Assembly (NCBI RefSeq): GCF_000305495.1
Contig: NZ_AJTN02000156.1
Coordinates: forward strand, 1 to 34,104
Direction: 5' to 3'
DNA length: 34,104 bases
Source of the DNA: Peribacillus psychrosaccharolyticus ATCC 23296
GTDB lineage: Bacteria > Bacillota > Bacilli > Bacillales > DSM-1321
The first letter of the stretch is position 1, and the number at the start of each line of letters is the position of its first letter. The position numbers and the translations under genes were made by a program. The notes under the pieces were generated by a model. It saw only the letters and a list, made by a program, of their open reading frames with translations. It was not told the origin of the DNA and did no database searches. Below, in pieces: positions 1 through 8,527 of this stretch.

Positions 1-1
1 A

Positions 2-1027
2 AAGATAACACTCACCAAGCATATTTATGAAATGTTTTCAGGAAAGATTAATCAAGATTATATCAAACAGCGTACAATCATTGCCCATGTTCATGTGCGA
101 ATCGGTCTTGAACCCACATGGTATATGTGTGCTTTTCAGGATTTACTGCTGTCTGTAAATACTATAATTACACCCCATATGCAAACGATTAAGGAATATT
201 CGGATGTCATGGCGGCTATTACGAAAATTTTCAACTTAGAGCAGCAGATTGTCTTAGAAGCTTACGAGCGGGAAAATAAACGAATCAGGCAAGGAATTGA
301 GGATAGTCAATTAAATCTCAAAGTAAATGTTAACAGTTCTGCACAGGAATTAGCTGCTATCAGTGAGGAGACGAGCTCGTCCTCTATCGAAATTAACCAT
401 AAATTAACGGATATACGTTCTTTAACATCAACTGGGTTGGATATAGCAATTGAAACCGAGAAAAAATCGAAGGAAGGGGCAGCTCGATTAAAGCAGGTAG
501 AACAAATTATGAATCAATCACAGCTTCATATGCAGAAAATATCCGCTGATATGAGTAACCTAACCGAGACTTCGAAACAAATTAACAGTATTGTCACCGT
601 GGTAACATCTATTGCTGAACAAACCAATTTACTTGCATTAAATGCAGCAATAGAAGCAGCTAGAGCAGGAGAGAATGGGCGGGGCTTTGCGGTAGTAGCT
701 GACGAAGTTCGTAAGCTCGCTGAGTCTACTAAGAAATCGGTTTTGGAGGTTTCAACCTTAATAAAAGCCATTCAAACTTACACGGAAACCATACATGATT
801 CGATCCTGTCGGTAAATGGTGATATTAAGCATGGTACGGAAGAGTCTATTGAAACGAACCTATTTTTCGCTCAAATACTAGATTCGATGTTTCAAATGAA
901 AGACCAGAATGTAAGAATAGCAGATGAAATGGTTGACTTGACTTCGATTTTTGAGGGGATTAACCAAGCGTTTGAACAGGTTGCCACGTCTTCTGACCAA
1001 TTGACACAACTTACTTCTTCATTATAA
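2..1027 (+). CDS. HemAT-like globin-coupled methyl-accepting transducer (5' end outside window)
   Basis: Soluble aerotaxis receptor: a globin domain senses oxygen through heme and a C-terminal methyl-accepting domain signals to CheA/CheW. The frame is open to the first bases of the window, so the ATG at 32 is internal and the globin N-terminus is missing. What remains starts in the globin fold, just before the segment with [15 protein letters not shown], where the His two residues before RIGL aligns with the proximal heme ligand of HemAT. The chemoreceptor hairpin tip ([20 protein letters not shown], about nt 640-700) is intact. The order and spacing match the complete paralogue at 7150-8448. 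No transmembrane segment is seen, as expected for HemAT. No terminator separates it from the channel gene 40 bases downstream. Confidence 0.9.
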   Translation, partial: KITLTKHIYEMFSGKINQDYIKQRTIIAHVHVRIGLEPTWYMCAFQDLLLSVNTIITPHMQTIKEYSDVMAAITKIFNLEQQIVLEAYERENKRIRQGIEDSQLNLKVNVNSSAQELAAISEETSSSSIEINHKLTDIRSLTSTGLDIAIETEKKSKEGAARLKQVEQIMNQSQLHMQKISADMSNLTETSKQINSIVTVVTSIAEQTNLLALNAAIEAARAGENGRGFAVVADEVRKLAESTKKSVLEVSTLIKAIQTYTETIHDSILSVNGDIKHGTEESIETNLFFAQILDSMFQMKDQNVRIADEMVDLTSIFEGINQAFEQVATSSDQLTQLTSSL

Positions 1028-1067
1028 AATACACTCTTAAACTTTTATTTTAGTAAGGAGTTAGTTG

Positions 1068-1418
1068 ATGATTTCATTTTTACTTACCTTAAAAAGACTT
1101 GTAACGGCGCTTATTCATGCCTTCAAAGAAAAAGAGTTTCAAGTCTTGTTTTTTCTTATTTTGCTAACATTGGTATCAGGTGCCATCTTCTACTCAACGG
1201 TTGAAAACCTAGCCGTGCTTGATGCCCTATATTTCAGTGTGATGACCTTAACAACGGTTGGAGACGACAGCTTTACCCCAAGCACCACATTTGGAAAACT
1301 ATTTACGATGGTATATGCCATTGCTGGAATTGGGCTTATGTTCGGATTTATTAGCAAGATTGCCTTTAGCATGCAAAGCGGGTACCTAAACAGAGATAAA
1401 AAAGAAGATGAAAAGTAA
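1068..1418 (+). CDS. NaK-type two-TM cation channel with variant selectivity filter
   Basis: Small tetrameric cation channel of 116 aa. From memory of the Bacillus cereus NaK channel, the protein matches almost end to end: an N-terminal amphipathic helix (MISFLLTLKR), TM1 around residues 25-45, a pore helix with DALYFSVMTLTTVG, and TM2 around residues 75-98 (GIGLMFGFI), ending in a charged tail. The ATG at 1068 is chosen over TTG 1065 because AAGGAG at 1055-1060 then lies seven bases away. The filter reads T63-V64-G65-D66-D67-S68 where NaK has TVGDGN and potassium channels have TVGYGD, so the second filter glycine is an aspartate. The codons are unambiguous (GGA GAC GAC AGC). Probably co-transcribed with the HemAT gene upstream. 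Channel identity is firm; ion preference cannot be read from sequence. Confidence 0.9.
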   Translation: MISFLLTLKRLVTALIHAFKEKEFQVLFFLILLTLVSGAIFYSTVENLAVLDALYFSVMTLTTVGDDSFTPSTTFGKLFTMVYAIAGIGLMFGFISKIAFSMQSGYLNRDKKEDEK

Positions 1419-1424
1419 AGGAAA

Positions 1425-1458
1425 AGCAAACCCACTATTTTCAAGGGTTTGCTTTTTT
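1425..1458 (+). terminator. rho-independent terminator after the channel gene
   Basis: AGCAAACCC pairs with GGGTTTGCT across an 11-base loop and is followed by six T. It closes the HemAT-channel unit. Confidence 0.9.
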
Positions 1459-1760
1459 GATGGCTGATGAGGAATCAACTACCAAAGGGTAAGGGCCTAA
1501 TAAAATCGGAAATGGGCCAAATAACCCCCACCTTATAGAAAAATGATGTTACTCGAGAAGCCGTTTATATGAAAAAAGAGCTTTTTCAGTTTTCGGAGTT
1601 CATTCACGATTATTTTCTTTTGCATTGATGAAGATTGTTGAATTCGAATAGAGGGTAAACAGGAATTATTCTTCTTCTGTCGAATGTTAGTTATAATCGG
1701 CTGGCATTATAAATTTATGTCTAATCATATAGATGGATTTTATGAAAACGGAGGGATATC
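1459..1760. promoter_or_regulatory. non-coding leader upstream of the kyn operon
   Basis: About 300 bases with no convincing ORF. A perfect -10 TATAAT lies at 1692-1697 but the matching -35 (TTCTTC at 1669-1674) is poor, which would fit an activated promoter. GGAGGG at 1750-1755 is the ribosome binding site of kynU. I see no riboswitch, T-box or trp-type attenuator hairpin. Confidence 0.4.
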
Positions 1761-3044
1761 ATGAATAGGCAGTTCGAAACTTCAAAGGAATATGCAATGC
1801 ATTTAGATTTAATCGATCCACTGGCATCTTTTAGGGATGAATTTTATCTTGATCCAGAGACAATTTATCTGGATGGGAATTCTTTAGGGCTGCTGTCCAA
1901 GCGAGCTGAAGCAAGTCTACTTTCATCACTGGAAGATTGGAAACAGTATGGAATTGATGGCTGGACAAAAGGAGTGACTCCTTGGTTTACTCTTTCCGAA
2001 AAGCTCGGTGCTTTGACTGCTCCATTAATTGGAGCACAAGCAGATGAAGTCATTGTGACGGGTTCTACTACAATTAATTTGCACCAATTGACAGCTACGT
2101 TTTATCATCCCTCAGAGCAAAGGACTAAGATTCTTGCTGATGAGTTAACGTTTCCTAGCGATATTTATGCATTACAGAGCCAGCTGAGGCTTCATGGGTT
2201 TGATCCTGAACAACATCTAGTTCAAGTAAAGAGTCGAGATGGTCGTATTTTAGAAGAAGATGATATTATTGCGTCAATGACAGATGAAGTGGCTTTAATT
2301 ATTCTTCCAACCGTTCTTTATCGCAGCGGGCAAATTCTTGATATCCCTCGTTTAACTAAGGAAGCACATAATAGAGGTATTTTGATAGGATTCGATGGCT
2401 GCCATTCGGTAGGGGCCGTCCCTCATTATTTTGATGAATGGGATGTTGACTTTGCGTTTTGGTGCAATTACAAGCATCTGAATGCTGGGCCTGGCAGTGT
2501 TGCAGGATTATATGTCAACAAGCGGCATGTTGGTATTTTACCTGGCCTTACAGGCTGGTTTGGCTCAAAGAAGGATAAACAATTTGATATGGAGTATACC
2601 TTTTCACCAGCCCAAGGTGCCGGATCGTTCCAGATAGGGACACCGCATATCTTAAGTATGGCACCTTTAAAGGGATCACTTGAACTGTTTGCTGAAGCAG
2701 GAATAGAGAGAATTCGTGAAAAATCGTTAATCTGCACACAGTATTTTAGTGATTTAATAGAATCTGAGTTAGCTGGACTCGGGTTTGAAATCGGTCATCC
2801 ACGTGAAGATAAGCGAAGAGGTGGGCATATTTGCTTGGAACACCTCGAGGCGGCGAGAATCTGTAAATGCCTTAAAGAAGAAAAAATCATCCCAGATTAC
2901 CGTGAACCCAATATTATTCGGTTGGCTCCTGTTGCTCTTTATAATACATATCTGGAGGTATGGGAGACGGTTCAAACTTTGAAAAGAATTGTAAAAGATA
3001 AGCAATATGAAAAATTTGAAAATAAGCGTGAAGTGATCGCTTAA
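1761..3044 (+). CDS. kynU: kynureninase
   Basis: PLP-dependent cytosolic hydrolase that cleaves kynurenine (or 3-hydroxykynurenine) to anthranilate and alanine; last step of the route encoded here. 427 aa, the usual family length. The N-terminus has the substrate-region motif [10 protein letters not shown] (about residues 37-46). The PLP lysine is K238 in [14 protein letters not shown], and the preceding [20 protein letters not shown] carries the aspartate of the fold-type I fold. RPVTDYREPN-type C-terminal text is present as [25 protein letters not shown] sits six bases before the ATG. First gene of a four-gene operon; 23 bases separate it from the permease. Confidence 0.96.
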   Translation: MNRQFETSKEYAMHLDLIDPLASFRDEFYLDPETIYLDGNSLGLLSKRAEASLLSSLEDWKQYGIDGWTKGVTPWFTLSEKLGALTAPLIGAQADEVIVTGSTTINLHQLTATFYHPSEQRTKILADELTFPSDIYALQSQLRLHGFDPEQHLVQVKSRDGRILEEDDIIASMTDEVALIILPTVLYRSGQILDIPRLTKEAHNRGILIGFDGCHSVGAVPHYFDEWDVDFAFWCNYKHLNAGPGSVAGLYVNKRHVGILPGLTGWFGSKKDKQFDMEYTFSPAQGAGSFQIGTPHILSMAPLKGSLELFAEAGIERIREKSLICTQYFSDLIESELAGLGFEIGHPREDKRRGGHICLEHLEAARICKCLKEEKIIPDYREPNIIRLAPVALYNTYLEVWETVQTLKRIVKDKQYEKFENKREVIA

Positions 3045-3067
3045 GGGTTTAGAAAAGGTGATGAAAC

Positions 3068-4456
3068 ATGGAAAAAAAACAAGGCGGTTCACTTAAACGT
3101 GAACTAAAAACAAATCAATTAACGATGATTGCGATGGGCTGCGCAATTGGAACGGGATTATTTCTTGGCAGTGGACTAGCTATATCAACCGCTGGACCAA
3201 GTGTGCTCCTTAGCTATGCATTAGGCGCTTTTATTGTTTTGCTTCTGATGGGATGCTTAGCCGAAATGACGGTGGCGTATCCGACGTCTGGATCGTTTGG
3301 AACCATTGCTGAGAAGTATATCAGCCCAATGGCTGGTTTTCTGGTTCGTTATTCGTACTGGATTGCGAATGTCTTAGCGGTTGGGGTGGAAGTAAGTGCA
3401 ATTGCGGTATATATGAAATATTGGTTCCCTACGATTCCTGGAGTCGTCTGGATTGTGCTGTTTGCAGCGATTCTTATTTATGTAAATGTCACAAGTGTTA
3501 ATACGTTTGCTTCATTTGAATATTGGTTTTCTATGATTAAAATTAGTGCAATTGTCTTGTTTGTTTTATTAGGAGCGTATGTGCTGCTTGGAGCAGATTC
3601 TCCATCTAAAGGCTTTAGCAATTATGTGAACGATGGTGGTTTCATGCCATTTGGTGTGTGGGGATTATGGGTGGCAGTCTTTATCTCTTTATTCAGTTTC
3701 CTGGGTACGGAGATGATTGCGGTCACAGCAGGTGAAGCAAGAGATCCTGATGTCGCCGTTCCAAAGGCCTTGAAAGCGACCGTTTTCCGCTTATCGACTT
3801 TCTATGTTCTTACGATTGGTATAATGCTGCTGATCGTACCTTGGCAGTCTGCAGGGATTGAAGTAAGTCCATTTGTGAAGGTAATGGAAATATTGAATAT
3901 TCCCGGAGCATCTGGCGTTATGAATTTCATTATTCTAACAGCTGCGCTCTCAGCAATGAACAGCCAGCTGTATGCCTCAACTCGAATGGTTTTTGCGCTT
4001 GCACAGCAGAAACAAGCACCGTCTTGGTTCAATCAGGTGAATAAAAAAGGGGTTCCATCTAGAGCTGTTGCTGTTTCAACACTAGGTGTTATTCTTGCAG
4101 CTCTCGTTAAGGTACTGTCTCCGGATACTTCTTATGCGTTCATGATGGGAATTTCAATGTTTGGAGCGATTTTTACTTGGTTCATGATCTTTGTTTCTCA
4201 TTTATATTTCCGAAGAAACTGGGACAAGAGAGGCGGCAGGCAGTTGCCGGTCCGGATGATCGGTTTTCCTTATTTAACAATATTAGGCGGTTTATTGTTG
4301 GCAGCCTTAATGATTTCGACTTGGTTCACAACATCATTTAAAATTGTTCTTCAATTCGGAGTGCCATGGCTGATTTTCCTGTGTATTGCGTTTATGGTGA
4401 TGAACTGGACAAAGAATTCACCTCCAACCGACACGAAAAATAAACGAGTGAGCTGA
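3068..4456 (+). CDS. APC-family amino acid permease, probably tryptophan or kynurenine uptake
   Basis: Polytopic membrane protein of 462 aa with about twelve hydrophobic helices, of the amino acid-polyamine-organocation superfamily. The TM1 signature [17 protein letters not shown] (about residues 19-35) with its broken-helix glycines binds the substrate carboxylate and amino groups in this family. AAGGTGATG-type ribosome binding sequence at 3056-3061 precedes the ATG. It is embedded between kynU and kynA with short gaps (23 and 19 bases), so tryptophan, or kynurenine, is the likely substrate by context. The sequence resembles the GabP/RocE/AnsP branch and I cannot read specificity from it. 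Confidence 0.88.
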   Translation: MEKKQGGSLKRELKTNQLTMIAMGCAIGTGLFLGSGLAISTAGPSVLLSYALGAFIVLLLMGCLAEMTVAYPTSGSFGTIAEKYISPMAGFLVRYSYWIANVLAVGVEVSAIAVYMKYWFPTIPGVVWIVLFAAILIYVNVTSVNTFASFEYWFSMIKISAIVLFVLLGAYVLLGADSPSKGFSNYVNDGGFMPFGVWGLWVAVFISLFSFLGTEMIAVTAGEARDPDVAVPKALKATVFRLSTFYVLTIGIMLLIVPWQSAGIEVSPFVKVMEILNIPGASGVMNFIILTAALSAMNSQLYASTRMVFALAQQKQAPSWFNQVNKKGVPSRAVAVSTLGVILAALVKVLSPDTSYAFMMGISMFGAIFTWFMIFVSHLYFRRNWDKRGGRQLPVRMIGFPYLTILGGLLLAALMISTWFTTSFKIVLQFGVPWLIFLCIAFMVMNWTKNSPPTDTKNKRVS

Positions 4457-4475
4457 CTCGCAAGGGGGCAATATC

Positions 4476-5312
4476 GTGAACCAAGATGAGAAGAAATTAG
4501 ATACAGGGATTCGGACTGATTTTAAAAAAGAGATGTCATATGGTGATTATTTGCATTTAGACAGTATTCTTTCTAGTCAGCACAGACTGTCTGATCATCA
4601 CGATGAGATGCTATTTATCATCATTCACCAAACAAGTGAATTATGGATGAAATTAATTCTTCATGAATTGAAAACGGCCATTGAAAGCATTCAGAAGGAT
4701 GAATTAGAGCCTTCTTTTAAAATGCTGTCTCGAGTTTCGCGAATTCAGCAGCAGCTTATACAATCATGGAGTGTCTTAGCAACCTTGACACCTGCTGAAT
4801 ACATGCAATTTCGGGATAAGTTAGGGGCCAGCTCAGGTTTTCAATCTCATCAAAATCGGTTAATTGAATTTGCCCTTGGTCAAAAGAATCCACAACTATT
4901 AGCAGTATTCCGTCATCAAACGGAACTCGCTGCGAGTATGGAGAGAGCACTTAAAGCACCTAGTATCTATGATGCAGCCATTACTGCTCTGGCTGCTAGA
5001 GGTCTGCCAATCGATCAAAGCGTGCTGAATCGAGATTTTTCACAAACCTATGAAGTGAATGAAAGTGTTGAAAAGGCTTGGCTGATGGTTTATCAAAACG
5101 TTGAACAATATTGGGACTTATATGAGCTGGCAGAAAAACTGATCGATATTGGCAGCCAACAGCAATCCTGGCGGTTCAGTCATATGACGACAGTAGAAAG
5201 AATAATCGGACATAAAACAGGAACAGGTGGTTCAGCAGGGGTTTCCTATTTAAAACGGGTGCTAGATCAGCAGTTTTTTCCTGAATTATGGACTTTGCGA
5301 ACCAAACTATAA
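4476..5312 (+). CDS. kynA: tryptophan 2,3-dioxygenase
   Basis: Heme dioxygenase that opens the indole ring of L-tryptophan to N-formylkynurenine; rate-limiting entry to the pathway. 278 aa. The GTG start at 4476 is supported by AAGGGGG at 4462-4468. Key residues align with Xanthomonas TDO at a constant offset of four: H51 in [13 protein letters not shown] (active-site base position), R113 in FRDKLG (substrate carboxylate) and H236 in [11 protein letters not shown] (proximal heme ligand), followed by the KTGTGGSAG loop. Third gene of the kyn operon, 19 bases after the permease. Confidence 0.97.
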   Translation: MNQDEKKLDTGIRTDFKKEMSYGDYLHLDSILSSQHRLSDHHDEMLFIIIHQTSELWMKLILHELKTAIESIQKDELEPSFKMLSRVSRIQQQLIQSWSVLATLTPAEYMQFRDKLGASSGFQSHQNRLIEFALGQKNPQLLAVFRHQTELAASMERALKAPSIYDAAITALAARGLPIDQSVLNRDFSQTYEVNESVEKAWLMVYQNVEQYWDLYELAEKLIDIGSQQQSWRFSHMTTVERIIGHKTGTGGSAGVSYLKRVLDQQFFPELWTLRTKL

Positions 5313-5324
5313 AGGGGGAAATGA

Positions 5325-5957
5325 ATGATGTCAGATTGGATTGATATTTCTCAAGCGTTAAATACTAAAACTGTAGGGTGGCCGGGCGATACCAGTTTTT
5401 CCTATAATCTCAGTTGTACGAAAGCCGAAAGCGGCTCCGTAAATGTTGGAAATATCAAAATGAGTACTCATTTTGGTACGCATATCGATGCACCCTTTCA
5501 CTTTGATGACCACGGCAAAAAAGTTCATGAACTAGATTTGGATATCTATATTGGCCCCGCCTTAATCATTGAATGGAAGGGAAACGGTACACTTAAAGCA
5601 GCTGATTTTAAAAATATTGAATTTGGAGAGACATCCAGGGTGCTGATTCGAACGAATAGCTGGAAAGATCGTTCAGCTTTTCCTCAATCTATCCCATCCA
5701 TTGATCTTGGATTGCCAAAATTCTTGGCAGAAAAGGGGATTCGTTTACTTGGATTGGATTTACCATCAGTCGATCAATTAGACAGCAAAGACCTGCAATC
5801 TCATCATGAACTGGCCAAAAACGGTATTCACATTTTAGAAGGTCTTGTTCTTGAGAACATCGAACTCGGTTGGTACGAGTTATCGGCACTCCCGCTTTCA
5901 TTAACAGGCGCTGATGGGAGTCCAGTCCGAGCAGTGGTTCGGAAACTAAGTAAATAA
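5325..5957 (+). CDS. kynB: kynurenine formamidase (arylformamidase), cyclase family
   Basis: Metal-dependent hydrolase converting N-formylkynurenine to kynurenine plus formate. 210 aa, typical for bacterial KynB. The metal-binding signature HFGTHIDAPFHF gives H49, H53, D55 and H59; the C-terminal HHELAKNGIHILEGLVLENI carries the second conserved histidine and glutamate region. AAAGGGGG at 5311-5318 precedes the ATG; a second ATG follows directly at 5328. Last gene of the operon, 12 bases after kynA and followed by a strong terminator. Confidence 0.95.
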   Translation: MMSDWIDISQALNTKTVGWPGDTSFSYNLSCTKAESGSVNVGNIKMSTHFGTHIDAPFHFDDHGKKVHELDLDIYIGPALIIEWKGNGTLKAADFKNIEFGETSRVLIRTNSWKDRSAFPQSIPSIDLGLPKFLAEKGIRLLGLDLPSVDQLDSKDLQSHHELAKNGIHILEGLVLENIELGWYELSALPLSLTGADGSPVRAVVRKLSK

Positions 5958-5963
5958 ACTATT

Positions 5964-5998
5964 AAAACCCAATGAAGTGTGGATTCATTGGGTTTTAA
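5964..5998 (+). terminator. terminator of the kyn operon
   Basis: AAAACCCAATGAA pairs perfectly with TTCATTGGGTTTT around a seven-base loop. The A- and T-rich flanks would let it work in both directions. Confidence 0.92.
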
Positions 5999-6126
5999 TT
6001 CCGTTTAGTATTTCAATAACAATCTCGTTAGAATATGCATTTATAGCTCAGCGATGGCTGCTGAGTGAGAAAAACATACCAATTTATCCTTTAATTGAAG
6101 GCGCAAAAGAGAAATAAAAAAGAAGG

Positions 6127-6155
6127 TTGTATCTGCAAGGATTAGGTGTTATACT
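6127..6155 (+). promoter_or_regulatory. sigma-A type promoter of a putative small RNA
   Basis: TTGTAT (6127-6132), 17-base spacer, TATACT (6150-6155). Transcription would begin near 6162. Confidence 0.6.
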
Positions 6156-6161
6156 GACATA

Positions 6162-6280
6162 GCGATGAGCTAATTTGCGTAAGACGCGAGACACTAAGCT
6201 TCGGCTTAACGTAGGGATGTGGCCCAACGGTCTTTCGCCGCAAACGCATCAGACGCCTGCATTTATGCAGGCGTCTTTCT
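6162..6280 (+). ncRNA. putative structured small RNA of unknown class
   Basis: About 120 nt lie between a good promoter and a hairpin terminator with no plausible ORF (a frame that spans it runs into the antisense of tatA). A closing helix can form between TTTGCG (6173-6178) and CGCAAA (6238-6243), reinforced by GATG/CATC further out. Inside is a TAAGC-UUCG-GCTTA tetraloop hairpin (about 6194-6207). The 3' hairpin is AGACGCCTGCAT with ATGCAGGCGTCT (6251-6276). I compared it by eye with riboswitch consensus motifs I know (TPP, ykkC, SAM, c-di-GMP, THF, ZTP, fluoride, preQ1, Mn) and found no match. No gene follows on the same strand, so a trans-acting RNA is likelier than a leader. Confidence 0.5.
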
Positions 6281-6283
6281 ATT
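6251..6283 (+). terminator. terminator of the putative small RNA
   Basis: Perfect 12-bp stem with a minimal loop, followed by an interrupted T-rich tail. Confidence 0.75.
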
Positions 6284-6300
6284 TGTTTTACACACACAAA

Positions 6301-6328
6301 AAAAACAGACCTCGTAGGATCTGTTTTT
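6301..6328 (-). terminator. terminator of tatA (bidirectional)
   Basis: AAAAACAGA (6301-6309) pairs with TCTGTTTTT (6320-6328). On the minus strand a run of T follows. The hairpin overlaps the tatA stop codon. Confidence 0.8.
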
Positions 6329-6536
6329 ACTTTGTTGAAACGTCTTTTTTGGCAAGTTCAATATCTTGTTGGACATCGCTTTTTATATCACTAGTAATAT
6401 CATTAGTGGCTTTTTTGAATTCACGTAATGAGTTCCCCACAGCACGGCCGATTTCAGGCAGTTTATTTGGTCCAAAGATGATTAAAGCTAGGACTAAGAT
6501 AATAATCAGTCCGGGTACCCCAATGTTTGATAACAT
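6327..6536 (-). CDS. tatA: twin-arginine translocase subunit TatA/TatE family
   Basis: Pore-forming component of the Tat system, which exports folded proteins across the cytoplasmic membrane. 69 aa. The protein starts [20 protein letters not shown] and continues [20 protein letters not shown], that is, one short N-terminal membrane helix, the conserved FGP hinge and an amphipathic helix, then an acidic/lysine-rich tail. This closely resembles B. subtilis TatAd. The ATG at 6536 is preferred to TTG 6548, because the AGGAG sequence abuts that TTG. No tatC is in the window, so the partner is elsewhere. A promoter is visible upstream. Confidence 0.93.
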   Translation of the reverse strand: MLSNIGVPGLIIILVLALIIFGPNKLPEIGRAVGNSLREFKKATNDITSDIKSDVQQDIELAKKDVSTK

Positions 6537-6574
6537 TATTTTGTTCAACTCCTACATGTTTTAAATCTATGTCC

Positions 6575-6602
6575 ATTATATCTCTTTGGTAAAAGATTGC
6601 AA
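6575..6602 (-). promoter_or_regulatory. sigma-A type promoter of tatA
   Basis: On the minus strand TTGCAA (6602-6597), 16-base spacer, TATAAT (6580-6575), about 40 bases before the tatA start. Confidence 0.6.
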
Positions 6603-6694
6603 ATAGAAATGGTTTAAAGGGCAGAGAATATACATTAATGAAGTACTGCGTTAAAAATATATTAAAAAAAGTTCTGAGTTGGAAGTTTTTGTAC

Positions 6695-6723
6695 TTGTAT
6701 TTTTCTTTCAGATTGGATATTAT
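6695..6723 (+). promoter_or_regulatory. sigma-A type promoter of a second putative non-coding RNA
   Basis: TTGTAT (6695-6700), 17-base spacer, TATTAT (6718-6723). The start would be near 6730. The -35 is the same hexamer as in the promoter at 6127. Confidence 0.55.
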
Positions 6724-6729
6724 ACATAT

Positions 6730-6966
6730 ACAAGCTGCGTTGTACGTAACGATAATTAAGTTTTAACCTTTAAGTTGTAACAGGGAGTTTTATTATCAAA
6801 GCAGGAATGTCAGGCCTCTACAGTAAATGTACTGAGGACATACAGGATTGCTTTTGCGAGCACCCACTTTTTGACAAAGTGGTCTAAAACTTTCTTACAC
6901 TATTTACGGCAAAGGCGGCTTCTACTTTAAACACGCAAACCAGTTCCTTTTGGAACTGGTTTTTTT
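6730..6966 (+). ncRNA. putative structured non-coding RNA, about 235 nt, class unknown
   Basis: A promoter-to-terminator unit without an ORF worth calling. Three helices can be drawn by eye. (a) GATAAT (about 6750) with ATTATC (about 6792-6797). (b) An extended bulged hairpin at 6798-6854: AAAGCA/TGCTTT at the base, then ATGT/ACAT, CCT/AGG and CAGTA/TACTG capped by AATG. (c) CCACTTT/AAAGTGG at 6864-6882. A strong terminator ends it. Size and bulged stem recall 6S RNA, but I could not confirm 6S features, and no riboswitch consensus is visible. It ends about 50 bases before the promoter of the HemAT gene, so it is probably independent. Confidence 0.5.
6937..6966 (+). terminator. terminator of the second putative non-coding RNA
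   Basis: AAACCAGTTCC pairs with GGAACTGGTTT across a four-base loop, followed by a T run. Confidence 0.9.
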
Positions 6967-7017
6967 ATGTGTATTTTTTATTGAAGTCTGGGAAATTTTT
7001 CTTTCCATTTGTCTTCC

Positions 7018-7149
7018 TTCACAGTAAAATAATACTACTATATAAAAATAACACACTAAGAAAAGGAAACGTGGATTATTCTTTCGCTAACTGGGCGCTT
7101 GAAAGGATAGGAGTGAGTAGCGCAACCGGCCAATAAGGGGATAAAGGGA
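7018..7149 (+). promoter_or_regulatory. promoter and leader of the complete HemAT gene
   Basis: TTCACA (7018-7023), 17-base spacer, TATAAA (7041-7046). The leader of about 95 nt can form a hairpin in which CTGGGCGC pairs with GCGC and CCGG (about 7098-7128) over a purine-rich loop. AAGGGG at 7134-7139 is the ribosome binding site. Confidence 0.5.
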
Positions 7150-8448
7150 ATGCTAGGATTACTAAAGAAGAGGTCAGATAATACCCATTGGTTAGTGCAA
7201 GAAAATAAAACAGATATCTCTATCAGCGTTACTGATCCAGCTATACTACAGAAAATGAAGATGATCCGCCTTTCTGAATCAGATTTACACGTAATAAAAT
7301 GCCTGCAGCCAGTAGTTGAGGAACATATTGAACAACTGGTTGATGATTTTTATTCCACTATTATTGAAGTTCCTTCTTTGAAACATATGATTGAAACGTA
7401 TAGTATGCTCGATAAACTAAGGTCAACATTGAAAATACATGTGATTGAGTTGTTTTCCGGTCATATCGATGAAAAATTTTTAGAAATAAGGAATAGAGTG
7501 GCGAAAGCTCATTATAAAATTGGGTTGCAACCAGCTTGGTATATGGGTGCTTTTCAAAATTTACAAAATTCGTTGTTGACCATTATTTGTAAAAAAACTG
7601 AGAATAATGAGGAACTTCAAAAACTATTGGCGGCTGTTACCAAAATATTTAGTTTAGAACAGCAAATTGTTTTAGAAGCTTATGAACGTCAAAACGCTGA
7701 AATGATGCATAAAACATACACGCAAGGACGGCAGGCTATCCAAAGCGAAATTACCGTAGTAAGCCATGATCTGGTTTCATTGGCAGAGAAGACAATTGCA
7801 TCGGTTGAAACCTTGGTAAACAGCAGTATAGAAGTAAAGAATCAAATGGCAGCTAGTATCGAACAATCAGAAACGGTCCAAGCAAAGTCAGTAGAAGGAC
7901 AGGAAAAGTTAAATGAATTATTGACAAAGATTTATTTAATCAACAATGATACACAAGCCATGACAGACCGTACTCTTCAATTAGTGACATCGACTCAACG
8001 AATTAAAGAGATTGTCCGCATCGTGGAGGAAATTGCTGAAAAAACAAATATGCTTGCCATTAATGCTGCGATTGAAGCTGCTCGAGCGGGGGAACATGGC
8101 AGAGGATTTGCCGTAGTATCACAAGAGGTCAGAAAGCTTTCTGAGCAAACGAAGGATTCCGTTTCGGAAATTCGTACACTTATTACTGCTTCGGACGTAA
8201 ATACGGAGAAAGTAATGGAATCACTTAATCATGTTAAATCGGCAGTCGAGTCAGGAGTAATGACCTCAAAAGAGACAAAGCAAGTTTTCACACACATAGC
8301 AGAATCAATTATTGAAAGTGCTCGCACTTTATTTACCATTGATAGAAAAATGAACGAACTTGTCTATGTGATTGAAGAAATTGGAGAAGCAACAGCAAGC
8401 GTTTCAGCTTCAGCGGAACAGTTGAATGGAATAGCTATTAAAGGGTAA
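7150..8448 (+). CDS. hemAT: heme-based aerotactic transducer HemAT (globin-coupled sensor)
   Basis: Cytosolic oxygen receptor for aerotaxis, 432 aa, the length of B. subtilis HemAT. The globin domain covers roughly residues 35-190; the proximal heme histidine is H121 in [16 protein letters not shown] (H123 in B. subtilis by recollection). The coiled-coil methyl-accepting domain follows, with the CheA/CheW-binding tip [20 protein letters not shown] at about residues 304-323. There are no membrane segments. It is a paralogue of the partial transducer at the window start: both share the WYM-AFQ segment and the [11 protein letters not shown] linker. Spacing to the next gene is short, but the NUDIX gene has its own ribosome binding site. 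Confidence 0.95.
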   Translation: MLGLLKKRSDNTHWLVQENKTDISISVTDPAILQKMKMIRLSESDLHVIKCLQPVVEEHIEQLVDDFYSTIIEVPSLKHMIETYSMLDKLRSTLKIHVIELFSGHIDEKFLEIRNRVAKAHYKIGLQPAWYMGAFQNLQNSLLTIICKKTENNEELQKLLAAVTKIFSLEQQIVLEAYERQNAEMMHKTYTQGRQAIQSEITVVSHDLVSLAEKTIASVETLVNSSIEVKNQMAASIEQSETVQAKSVEGQEKLNELLTKIYLINNDTQAMTDRTLQLVTSTQRIKEIVRIVEEIAEKTNMLAINAAIEAARAGEHGRGFAVVSQEVRKLSEQTKDSVSEIRTLITASDVNTEKVMESLNHVKSAVESGVMTSKETKQVFTHIAESIIESARTLFTIDRKMNELVYVIEEIGEATASVSASAEQLNGIAIKG

Positions 8449-8527
8449 TTTCGGATAGTGGTATATGGGATTAGTACTAGATGATGGAATCATATTCTTG
8501 ATATTATTTTTTGGGAGAGGGCTAACA

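Noticed and set aside
5985-6117. Plus-strand open stretch ending PLIEGAKEK before the small RNA promoter
   Set aside because: It starts inside the kyn terminator, has no start codon context and no recognisable family; could be a remnant but is too short to call.
6175-6564. 129-codon plus-strand open frame
   Set aside because: It runs through the putative small RNA, its terminator and then antisense to tatA; no ribosome binding site and no family-like sequence.
7053-7149. Possible riboswitch in the HemAT leader
   Set aside because: A hairpin can be drawn but no known aptamer consensus fits and no terminator or sequestered ribosome binding site is evident.
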